From: Chitinophagales bacterium
Lineage (GTDB): Bacteria; Bacteroidota; Bacteroidia; Chitinophagales; UBA10324
DNA length: 5,236 nt
Assembly: GCA_013695775.1 (NCBI GenBank)
Contig: JACCZV010000048.1
Span: 1-5,236 of the forward strand
Direction of reading: 5' to 3'
Shown: piece by piece, positions 1 through 5,236 of the stretch
Numbering within the stretch: the stretch's first letter is position 1
Layout: the number at the start of each line of letters is the position of its first letter
The notes under the pieces: model-generated
The model's database searches: none
What the model was told of the DNA's origin: nothing
Seen by the model: only the letters and a program-made list of their open reading frames with translations
Program-made: the position numbers and the translations under genes

Positions 1-318
1 GGTCATCATTGTCTCGGCGGCGTTCAGGTTCCATGATCCTGTGAATACCTGACCATTTCCCGTTGTAACTTTTAATACACCGTTTGCCATGAAATTAAAC
101 GTGTACCCATTGAACTGAGCTGTCTCATTACCACCGGTATCAATGAACTTCTGAATTTTGTAAATTCCCGGAGATACTTGCTTCATAGCTACATCAACTA
201 CAGTAGAAACCTGTTCATCTGCAGATGCAGGAACAACTGAGTTGTCTTTAGAACATGAAGCAAAAAAAAGGCCTGTGAGAACTACCAGCACAGCCATAAT
301 TGCATTTGTTGCTTTCAT
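1..318 (-). CDS. Small lipoprotein of unknown function, N-terminal part (partial)
   Basis: An open frame of 106 codons starts with ATG at 318-316 and runs without a stop off the left edge, so the C-terminus is missing. Residues 1-21 form a lipoprotein signal peptide: Met-Lys, a hydrophobic core (about residues 6-20) and a lipobox FASC, with Cys22 the predicted lipidated residue. The residues after it are S-K-D-N. A Lys-Asp pair just after the lipid cysteine resembles the surface-export signal described for Bacteroidota lipoproteins, so outer-membrane or surface location is plausible but inferred. The mature part has an alternating pattern (FNGYTFNFMANGVLKV, then GQVFTGSWNL, about residues 62-96) like strands of small beta-barrel lipoproteins (lipocalin-like). 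I cannot name a family from the visible part. It is divergent from msrA and lacks a clear Shine-Dalgarno, which is usual in Bacteroidota. Confidence 0.85.
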   Translation of the reverse strand, partial: MKATNAIMAVLVVLTGLFFASCSKDNSVVPASADEQVSTVVDVAMKQVSPGIYKIQKFIDTGGNETAQFNGYTFNFMANGVLKVTTGNGQVFTGSWNLNAAETMMT

Positions 319-340
319 AATTTTTTTGATTTTGTTTCTT

Positions 341-372
341 CAAAATTCTATCAGATACTCAACAGGCTCAAA
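341..372 (-). promoter_or_regulatory. Possible Bacteroidota-type promoter of the lipoprotein gene
   Basis: On the minus strand TTTG (372-369) is followed after 20 nt by GAATTTTG (348-341). This matches the Bacteroidota -33 TTTG / -7 TAnnTTTG arrangement at all but the first T of the -7 box. The implied start of transcription is near 335, giving a leader of roughly 15 nt before the ATG at 318. The match is by eye and such short motifs occur by chance in A/T-rich DNA. Confidence 0.4.
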
Positions 373-576
373 TGGTTTTTACCTAACCGGGAATTAACCT
401 AATTCAATAAGGCCTTTTCACGGATGAACAGAAAAACCTTTCAGTTAATGAATAGGAATAATGGAACTAAATATTAGTTCCGGAGTTTTATGGGAAATAC
501 TAATTACGATTACAAGATGCTATTTATACAAACATCCATCACAAATTATATTGCATAAAATCATTAAACCTCTTAC

Positions 577-1260
577 ATGAAGCTTATATCATTCTCCATT
601 CTTTCTATTCTTTGCATGATAACTTTTTCATCATGTGCACAAAACAATAAAGCTGAAACGGCTCCTGAAAAGCGCCCCACCCAAAAACCTGAAAAGACTG
701 TTGACCTCTCGCAATACAGTGAAGCTACTTTTGCCGGTGGCTGCTTCTGGTGCGTCGAGGGAGTCTTTGAAAGCGTGAAGGGCGTTGCTGAAGCTGTTTC
801 AGGGTATGCAGGCGGTCAATCGAAAAATCCCACATATGAGGAAGTTGGAAATGGCAACACCGGACATGCGGAAGCTGTGAAAATATATTACGATTCTTCC
901 ATTATAGATTATCCTACTCTACTTAAAATATATTTTGCATCAGAAGATCCCACCCAGGTAAATGGTCAGGGTCCCGATCATGGAACTGCGTATCGTTCGA
1001 TCGTTTTTTACCGCAATAGCCAAGAGAAAAAGATTGCAACCGACTATATTCAGCTATTAAATCAATCTGGTAAATATTCTGCTCCCATCGCTGCGGAATT
1101 ATTGCCCTTCACTGAATTTTGGAAAGCCGAAGGCTATCATCAGAATTATATTCAGCACAATCCGAATAATCCTTATGTGCAGCATGAATCTATACCGCGT
1201 ATTAAGAGGTTTCAGAAGCAATTTCCTGAATTACTCATAAAGGAGAAGTCTCTGCTTTAA
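577..1260 (+). CDS. msrA: Peptide-methionine (S)-S-oxide reductase MsrA, lipoprotein form
   Basis: The product (227 aa) is MsrA (EC 1.8.4.11), which reduces the S epimer of methionine sulfoxide in damaged proteins. The signature GGCFWC lies at residues 54-59, with Cys56 the catalytic nucleophile. Aligned by eye to E. coli MsrA, other active-site residues are present: Tyr87, Glu99 in GHAE (96-99), Asp134 in GPDHGT and Tyr139. Residues 1-20 form a lipoprotein signal peptide (lipobox FSSC, Cys20), followed by a polar linker to about residue 45, so the enzyme probably works in the periplasm or on the outer membrane. The only cysteines are 13, 20, 56 and 59. The C-terminal resolving cysteines of the E. 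coli type are absent, so Cys59 or an outside thiol would have to resolve the sulfenic acid (inference). No MsrB domain is fused and no msrB is nearby. It is a single gene convergent with the FKBP gene. The ATG at 577 is chosen because it gives the complete signal peptide. Confidence 0.96.
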   Translation: MKLISFSILSILCMITFSSCAQNNKAETAPEKRPTQKPEKTVDLSQYSEATFAGGCFWCVEGVFESVKGVAEAVSGYAGGQSKNPTYEEVGNGNTGHAEAVKIYYDSSIIDYPTLLKIYFASEDPTQVNGQGPDHGTAYRSIVFYRNSQEKKIATDYIQLLNQSGKYSAPIAAELLPFTEFWKAEGYHQNYIQHNPNNPYVQHESIPRIKRFQKQFPELLIKEKSLL

Positions 1261-1325
1261 ATTTATGCTGATGTTAGAGTTGGTTTAGAAATTTTTACAT
1301 TTCCTTAAGATGGGTAAAATAGGCC

Positions 1326-1482
1326 GGCCTTAGAAAAACAGAAGAATGAGCAAAGAAAGGCGCGCATGTAAAAGGAAAAATAGGTGGTTAACAGATACAG
1401 CATTCCAAACAATACATCTCTTTAACAAGAGCCTTGATTTTTCCGCGCGGAGATTGGGATGCGCTTCTGTTTTTCTAAAGCC
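1326..1482. repeat. Long inverted repeat with nested inner inverted repeats, between convergent genes
   Basis: The arms 1326-1344 and 1464-1482 are inverted copies of 19 nt matching at 18 positions (mismatch at 1329/1479), separated by 119 nt. Nested inside are shorter inverted pairs: 1362-1366 with 1459-1463, GGAAAAAT 1374-1381 with 1437-1444, and GTTAA 1387-1391 with 1422-1426. The outer pair is well beyond chance; the inner ones alone are not. A perfect 10-nt palindrome around GGCCGGCC (1321-1330) overlaps the left arm. No open frame longer than a few tens of codons and no transposase lie inside. Options are a MITE-like or other interspersed element, a bidirectional transcription-ending structure, or a structured RNA. 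No target-site duplication is visible at the arm ends. Confidence 0.6.
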
Positions 1483-1491
1483 TTGATTTTT
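1430..1491. repeat. 13-nt direct repeat AGCCTTGATTTTT, two copies
   Basis: AGCCTTGATTTTT occurs at 1430-1442 and again at 1479-1491, identical over 13 nt and 49 nt apart. The first copy sits in the loop of the long inverted repeat and the second straddles its right end and leads into the hairpin at 1493-1518. From memory, similar 'GCCTTGATTTTT plus TTTCTTTT hairpin' sequences recur between genes in Bacteroidota genomes, but this was not searched. Confidence 0.55.
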
Positions 1492-1492
1492 G

Positions 1493-1518
1493 TTTCTTTT
1501 GGATTATGCCAAAAGAAA
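1493..1518. terminator. Perfect 10-bp hairpin between convergent genes, possible terminator
   Basis: TTTCTTTTGG (1493-1502) pairs perfectly with CCAAAAGAAA (1509-1518) around a 6-nt loop. It lies 25 bp beyond the FKBP stop codon, where a terminator for that gene would be expected. Neither side carries a proper U-tract directly after the stem and the stem is A/T-rich, so it is not a classical intrinsic terminator. It may act together with the neighbouring inverted repeat, or be part of an interspersed repeat. Confidence 0.4.
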
Positions 1519-1543
1519 TTGAAACAGTGTAATTACAAAGCGA

Positions 1544-2056
1544 TCAATGATGATGACCGCCGGGGTCATGCACATGGCCATGCTGTAGTTCTTCTAATGT
1601 CGCTTGCCTTACCGCCACAACCTCGCCTATAAAATGCAATTGTTTATCTGATAATGGATGGTTGAAATCCATTAATACCTGGTCTACATTCACCTCTTTA
1701 ATTTCTCCTTCGTAATTATTTCCATCCTGATCCATCATCTGAAGCACAGCGCCAACCTTTAACAGTTCTGGCTCATACTGCCCATTCTCACCTGCAAATG
1801 CATTCACCGGAACAGAAACTATATTTTGGGAATCACTTAACCCATACCCGTTCTCCGCATCTATAAGAAAATCAAACGTATCCCCTGCAGACTTGCCCAA
1901 AAGGTTCTTTTCGAATTCAGGGAGAAGCTGTCCTGCTCCGAATAAAAAAATAAAGGGTTTCTCAGTTGAAGTTTTTTCTACTTCTATTTCTATACCCTCC
2001 TCAGCTATTGTAAGGCGGTAATTTAGTGTTACTACTGTTCGGTTTTCTATGATCAT
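1544..2056 (-). CDS. SlyD-like FKBP-type peptidyl-prolyl cis-trans isomerase
   Basis: The product (170 aa) is an FKBP-type prolyl isomerase (EC 5.2.1.8) of the SlyD group, a folding helper with chaperone activity. Family features in order are the N-terminal strand VVTLNYRLT (about 8-16), the FKBP core GAGQLLPEFEKNLLGKSAGD (40-59), ENGYG (68-72), an inserted 'flap' segment (about 75-125) typical of SlyD, and DFNHPLSDKQLHF (130-142) where the chain returns to the FKBP fold. The tail HGHVHDPGGHHH (159-170) carries six histidines and resembles the nickel- or zinc-binding tails of SlyD proteins, though shorter than in E. coli and without cysteines. There is no signal peptide, so it should be cytoplasmic. 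The ATG at 2056-2054 lies directly before the conserved strand and no upstream in-frame extension is needed. No good Shine-Dalgarno or promoter match is visible. It is convergent with msrA. Confidence 0.93.
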   Translation of the reverse strand: MIIENRTVVTLNYRLTIAEEGIEIEVEKTSTEKPFIFLFGAGQLLPEFEKNLLGKSAGDTFDFLIDAENGYGLSDSQNIVSVPVNAFAGENGQYEPELLKVGAVLQMMDQDGNNYEGEIKEVNVDQVLMDFNHPLSDKQLHFIGEVVAVRQATLEELQHGHVHDPGGHHH

Positions 2057-2314
2057 AGGAGAAATTCTGCGAGTGAATTTATAGGCAAGCTAACCAATTC
2101 CCAATTATTCATTGACTCTATTTTAATATAATATACCCTGCTGATCATAGGATCCGAAGAATAAGCAAGCAGGAGAAATACTTCAAATATTGTGTGTTTT
2201 GGAGGATGAATTAGCTTCATCCTTGACTAAATCATAGGAATGTCAGCCGAGCAATTACTGAAGCAAGAAATCATTCTGATATATTCTGGATATTTGTAAC
2301 TCTGGCGTAGATAA

Positions 2315-2368
2315 TTCGCCCAGTCTTGGGCTTTCGCTCAGGGCTCGAGCAAACAGAGACTGCGCGAG
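2315..2368. repeat. Imperfect 54-nt hairpin (structured intergenic element)
   Basis: The outer stem pairs 2316-2326 with 2357-2367 in 10 of 11 positions (mismatch 2320/2363), plus a G-U type pair at 2315/2368. After a small internal loop, an inner stem pairs 2332-2339 with 2347-2353 (7 pairs, one bulged C at 2335), closed by a 7-nt loop. The G/C content stands out against the A/T-rich flanks. No U-run follows on either strand, so it is not a classical terminator, and it lacks tRNA features. It could be an interspersed palindromic repeat, a small RNA or part of a leader. Confidence 0.5.
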
Positions 2369-2503
2369 GAAGTAAGTGAAGTAAAATACCCATTCGTTAA
2401 TCTTTTATAAAAGGGCTTAGAAAAAATTTCGGAGCTCTTTCTTTTACCAGAATCCTATCCTATGGCAAATCCCCTCTCCTATCTCGTACCATTTTCTTTG
2501 GAT

Positions 2504-2511
2504 TACCTTTG
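2504..2511 (+). promoter_or_regulatory. Bacteroidota -7 promoter box (TACCTTTG) of the DUF2911 gene
   Basis: TACCTTTG is an exact match to the Bacteroidota -7 consensus TAnnTTTG. It ends 14 nt before the ATG at 2526, so transcription would start around 2517 and leave a leader of only about 9 nt, with no Shine-Dalgarno. The -33 position (around 2480-2484) does not read TTTG, so the upstream element is weak. Placement directly before a good start codon supports the call. Confidence 0.55.
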
Positions 2512-2525
2512 CAAAAAAAATTCTC

Positions 2526-3378
2526 ATGCAAAAATACTTTAGTGCGTTTCTATTAGTTGGTTTACTCGTTGCTTTTCAGAACCAAATTAGTGGTCAGAGT
2601 TTGAATATTCCTGCTCCGAGCCCTTTCCAAAAAATTACACAAAACTTCGCTACCTCAAAGATATCTATTGAGTATAGCCGTCCTGGCGTAAAGGGGCGGA
2701 GCATATTTGGTGCCCTCGTACCTTGATTCTGTTTGGAGAACTGGTGCCAATTCACCTACTAAGATCACTTTTGGTGAAGAGGTACAGGTTGAAGGCAAGA
2801 ATGTTCCTGCAGGTATCTATGCATTATATATGATTCCTGGTAAAGAACAGTGGACGATGATACTATCGAAAGATACTGCTCTGTGGGGAGCTTTTGGCTA
2901 CAAGGAAGGAAACGATCTTATGCGTGTTTCTCTTAAGCCAACTACGCTACCTATGAGTATGGAAACGATGACTTTTCTGATTGGAAACGTGAAGCCCACT
3001 TCTTGCGACGTCCAATTGCTATGGGATCGAATGATGGTAAGCTTTCATGTAACTGCCGAGATTGATGAAAAGGTTATGGCACAGATAGATCAGGCAATGA
3101 AGGGTGAAAAGCCCCCTTACTGGCAGGCTGCAAATTATTATTTTGAAAACGGCAAGGATATCAACAAAGCCTATGAATGGGTGAATAAAGCTATTGCAGC
3201 GCGGCCTGAGGCGTACTTTATGATGACTGCAAAAGCAAAGATGGAGCTTAAGATGGGGAAAACATCCGAAGCTATCGAGACAGCAAAACAGGCAATGGAG
3301 TTAGCAAGAAAAGAAAAGGATAATAATTATATCGCTCAGAACGAAAAAATTATTGCTGAAGCAAGCGCTAAGAAATAA
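2526..3378 (+). pseudogene. DUF2911 domain secreted protein with C-terminal TPR-like region, frameshifted
   Basis: Two frames together encode one DUF2911-family protein. The first (2526-2726, 66 aa) has a Sec signal peptide (about residues 1-23) and the family start PSPFQKITQNFATSKISIEYSRPG in pieces at 31-54, then GRSIFGALVP, and stops at TGA 2724-2726. The second continues in another frame from GAT at 2725 (217 codons) with DSVWRTGAN, VPAGIYALYMIPG, the CDVQLLWD strand and a helical C-terminal part resembling a TPR (NKAYEWVNKAIAARPEA, TSEAIETAKQAMELA). Family members read VPYxxVWRTGAN at the junction; restoring two bases after T2724 gives V-P-Y-D-S-V-W and a protein of about 284 aa, the usual length. 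A 2-nt deletion is therefore the best explanation. No other stop or frame change is seen, so the damage is recent or a sequencing error. The TTG at 2707 is not a convincing start. The family's function is unknown; export to the periplasm is expected. Confidence 0.88.
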
Positions 3379-3396
3379 CAATATATAATTTAGCAT

Positions 3397-3428
3397 AAGG
3401 GCGGCACATCAACCGCCCTTTTGGTTTT
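3397..3428 (+). terminator. Intrinsic terminator after the DUF2911 gene
   Basis: AAGGGCGG (3397-3404) and CCGCCCTT (3413-3420) form a perfect 8-bp G/C-rich stem with an 8-nt loop, followed by a T-rich stretch (TTTTGGTTTT, 3419-3428). It starts 19 bp after the stop codon at 3376-3378 and separates this gene from the next. Confidence 0.9.
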
Positions 3429-3509
3429 ATTCTATTCGTGGTAACATATAACCCGAGAAACAATCTATGAAAGACTTTGTTAACCTATTTTAAATAGTCA
3501 ATAGTAATA

Positions 3510-3941
3510 ATGAATGTAAGTGATATAAGTAAAGCAATGCGCACCCTTGACATCTGCATGCTAACGACAGTTACTAAAAAAGGGTTGCTCATAAGCCGTC
3601 CGATGTCAAATAACCGTGATGTAGAATATGATGGAAATTCCTATTTCTTCACTACTGATGATACCGATATGGTTGAGAATATATCTGAAAACCCGGCAGT
3701 AAACCTTACCTACGTTGATGCTGTGCAACAACTATATATTTCAGTAACCGGAAAAGCCAAACTTATAAAGAAGAGAGAAAAGTTAGAAAGCCATTGGGTA
3801 GATGAATTGAAGCAATGGTATCCTCAGGGACTTGATCAGCCCGGAATTGTGATGATTCATGTACAGACTCGCCGCATCAAATATTGGGATAAAATGGAAG
3901 AGGGTGAAGTGAAAAAACTATTGTTATCTGGTAAGAAGTAG
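3510..3941 (+). CDS. FMN-binding split-barrel protein, pyridoxamine 5'-phosphate oxidase-like (general stress protein 26 type)
   Basis: The product (143 aa) has the small split-barrel fold of the pyridoxamine-phosphate-oxidase-like superfamily, and most resembles the general stress protein 26 group. An N-terminal helix (about 1-12) is followed by CMLTTVTKKGLLISRPM (16-32), where the strand-turn-strand and the Arg-Pro-Met triplet are typical of flavin contacts. Next come YFFTTDDTDMVENI (45-58), NPAVNLTYVD (61-70), YISVTGKAKLI (76-86) and a C-terminal RRIKYWD (121-127). Flavin binding is expected from the family; substrate is unknown, and it is too short and divergent to be called a true PdxH. 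No signal peptide is present, so it should be cytoplasmic. The ATG at 3510 fits the usual family start; no Shine-Dalgarno or convincing promoter is visible. It stands alone between the terminator and the convergent symporter gene. Confidence 0.9.
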   Translation: MNVSDISKAMRTLDICMLTTVTKKGLLISRPMSNNRDVEYDGNSYFFTTDDTDMVENISENPAVNLTYVDAVQQLYISVTGKAKLIKKREKLESHWVDELKQWYPQGLDQPGIVMIHVQTRRIKYWDKMEEGEVKKLLLSGKK

Positions 3942-4020
3942 GGGGTTGCTATCGGTTAAATAGTAGTGAATATATATCAATGAGATTATGGTCGGGCCCC
4001 ACCCTGGACGACGAAGGTGA

Positions 4021-5236
4021 TTAAGTCAAAGTACGCCTACCTCTTTTAAAAAATAGTTGGAATATAATTGCTATCCCCATTACTAACGCGCAACCGATTA
4101 AATTTAACCAGAGAAAAGCAACAGCATTCGTCGCGTAAAGAAAAATGATAATTACCTCGGTGATGATAGCTGCAATGAAAACCGCAGTTCCCCCTACCCT
4201 CTTAAGAAAAAAAGCAACGAGGAATATTCCTAGAATGTTTCCATAGAACAATGATCCGAGAATGTTAACAGCCTCTATCAGGCTGCCAAGCTTATTTGCC
4301 AGCTCAGCTACACCTATCGCGAAAATCCCCCACCCAAGTGTTGCAACTTTTGAAGCTGTCACATATTTCTGCTGTGTTCCATTTTTATTGACCGACCGTT
4401 TATAAATGTCAACAATGGTGGTAGATGCAAGGGCATTCAACTCTGCTGCCGTGGAATTCCAGGAGGCACAAAATACCACAGCAATCAGCAGCCCGATCAG
4501 GCCCTGGGGCAAATAGTGAAGCACAAAATTGAGAAAGATGTAATTGGTGTCATTTGTATCCGCGGCAGGATCTGCTTTTTTTATAAGACCAATGGCTTCT
4601 TTGCGCAGTGATTTGCTTTGTTCATCAAGAGTAGATAAGGACGCTTGCGCTGCAGCAACTTTCTCATCATCTTCAGATTTTAAACCATCTAACAAATCAA
4701 AGGAATATTTTTTCTTTTCCGAAACAACTGCCTGATAACGGCTGTCAACTTCTATAAAAGCATCTGCTTCTGACGACAGGCTAATTTTTTCTACCTGCTT
4801 TGAATTAAAAAAAATTGGTGCTGAATTAAACTGGTAAAAAGAAAAAAGCAGGGCACCTATCATCAGTATTAAAAATTGCATCGGTATTTTGAGAAGGCCA
4901 TTCATGAGAAGTCCCTGACGGCTTTGTGCAATTGATTTGCCGGTAAGATATCTGCCCACCTGGGATTGATCTGTTCCGAAGTATGCAAGCGAAAGAAAAA
5001 ACCCTCCAATCAATCCACTCCAGATGTTGTAGCGGTCATTCCAACTGAAGTTTGTGGTAATCACATTTGTTTTCCCCATCTTTCCTGCTACATGCAAGGC
5101 ATCTATTATTCCAACACCGTCGGGTAAAAGTTTAACCACCATAAATCCGGCTAAAAACATCCCTATAAAAATCACCAGCAACTGCTGCAGTTGAGTATAT
5201 GAAACTGCTTTTGTTCCGCCGCTCATGGTATAAGAG
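4021..5236 (-). CDS. Sodium:solute symporter (SSS family), C-terminal part (partial)
   Basis: This is the C-terminal part of an SSS/SLC5-type transporter that takes up a small solute with sodium across the inner membrane. The frame is open through the right edge (Y-T before the Met at 5226), and SGGTKAV is an internal family motif, so the Met is not the start; the first membrane helices are missing. Numbering from that Met, membrane segments lie near 12-34, 69-85, 109-131, 236-258, 290-310, 318-341, 345-365 and 367-392. GTDQSQVGRYLTGKS (84-98) is the family signature. ASWNSTAAELNALASTTIVDIYKR, in pieces at 254-277, is the helix that carries the second sodium site and its cytoplasmic end. Residues about 132-235 form a long charged, partly helical loop, as I recall from a Bacteroidota subfamily. 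The substrate cannot be told from the sequence. It is convergent with the flavoprotein gene, with only 79 bp between stops. Confidence 0.95.
   Translation of the reverse strand, partial: SYTMSGGTKAVSYTQLQQLLVIFIGMFLAGFMVVKLLPDGVGIIDALHVAGKMGKTNVITTNFSWNDRYNIWSGLIGGFFLSLAYFGTDQSQVGRYLTGKSIAQSRQGLLMNGLLKIPMQFLILMIGALLFSFYQFNSAPIFFNSKQVEKISLSSEADAFIEVDSRYQAVVSEKKKYSFDLLDGLKSEDDEKVAAAQASLSTLDEQSKSLRKEAIGLIKKADPAADTNDTNYIFLNFVLHYLPQGLIGLLIAVVFCASWNSTAAELNALASTTIVDIYKRSVNKNGTQQKYVTASKVATLGWGIFAIGVAELANKLGSLIEAVNILGSLFYGNILGIFLVAFFLKRVGGTAVFIAAIITEVIIIFLYATNAVAFLWLNLIGCALVMGIAIIFQLFFKRGRRTLT

Larger units (their letters stand above)
2057..2525. other. Gene-poor intergenic region (469 bp) between divergent genes
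   Basis: No gene of recognisable family is present. The region holds a 9-nt word ATCATAGGA three times (2052-2060, overlapping the FKBP start, 2144-2152 and 2231-2239), a 55-codon minus-strand open frame (2220-2053) whose stop overlaps the FKBP start codon, the G/C-richer hairpin at 2315-2368, and the promoter-like box just before the DUF2911 gene. Another minus-strand stretch, about 2406-2262, is open for some 46 codons without an ATG and looks like a chance frame through the hairpin. Promoter activity for both flanking genes must lie here, but only the right-hand one shows a readable motif. Confidence 0.6.

Noticed and set aside
319..576. Promoter for msrA in the divergent region
   Set aside because: Candidates near 545-560 match too few positions of TAnnTTTG and lack a TTTG at the right distance.
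1322..1450. GGCCGGCC and CCGCGCGG palindromes as operator sites
   Set aside because: Short G/C palindromes far from any promoter; they overlap or sit inside the larger repeat and give no separate evidence of regulation.
2262..2408. Minus-strand open stretches across the 2315-2368 hairpin (about 46 and 40 codons)
   Set aside because: They are short, one lacks an ATG, two frames are open over the same bases, and neither resembles a known protein; the hairpin explains the sequence better.
2707..2724. TTG at 2707 as an independent start for the second DUF2911 frame
   Set aside because: The few residues before DSVWRTGAN do not fit the family, while the upstream frame supplies the signal peptide and domain start; it is one broken gene.
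4544..4735. 63-codon plus-strand open frame
   Set aside because: It lies entirely antisense within the symporter gene, is rich in Ser/Phe as expected of a mirror frame, and has no family resemblance.
5224..5226. ATG at 5226 as the true start of the symporter
   Set aside because: SGGTKAV is an internal family motif and the frame stays open to the edge, so the gene continues beyond the window.
1..5236. CRISPR array, tRNA, rRNA, insertion sequence or defence system
   Set aside because: No regularly spaced repeats, no cloverleaf with the usual conserved bases and no transposase, nuclease or toxin-antitoxin motifs were seen on either strand.

Overview
The window looks like an ordinary chromosomal stretch from a member of the Bacteroidota, probably near the Chitinophagales or Sphingobacteriales. 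The clues are a DUF2911 gene, a SlyD-like FKBP with a histidine-rich tail, a sodium:solute symporter with a long inserted loop, a '+3 Lys, +4 Asp' pattern after a lipoprotein cysteine, A/T-rich starts without a clear Shine-Dalgarno, and a TAnnTTTG-type -7 box. Lineage is inferred from family resemblance and was not searched.

Layout. Positions 1-318 (minus) hold the N-terminal 106 codons of a small lipoprotein running off the left edge. A divergent intergenic region of about 260 bp leads to a lipoprotein form of methionine sulfoxide reductase A (577-1260, plus). It converges on a SlyD-like FKBP prolyl isomerase (2056-1544, minus). The 283 bp between these two genes are rich in nested inverted and direct repeats. 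A gene-poor 469 bp region follows, containing a substantial imperfect hairpin (2315-2368) and a promoter-like box. Next is a DUF2911/TPR secreted protein gene (2526-3378, plus) broken by an apparent 2-nt deletion near 2724 and followed by a strong intrinsic terminator. Then come a small FMN-binding split-barrel protein of the general stress protein 26 type (3510-3941, plus) and, convergent with it, the C-terminal part of a sodium:solute symporter (5236-4021, minus), truncated by the right edge.

The genes look like separate transcription units and not one operon. A loose theme of envelope protein quality and stress (MsrA repair, prolyl isomerase, stress-type flavoprotein) is possible, but the layout does not demonstrate it. 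I see no CRISPR array, tRNA, rRNA, transposase or defence system. The most unusual items are the broken DUF2911 gene and the non-coding palindromic elements at 1326-1518 and 2315-2368. I do not claim a new biological system here.
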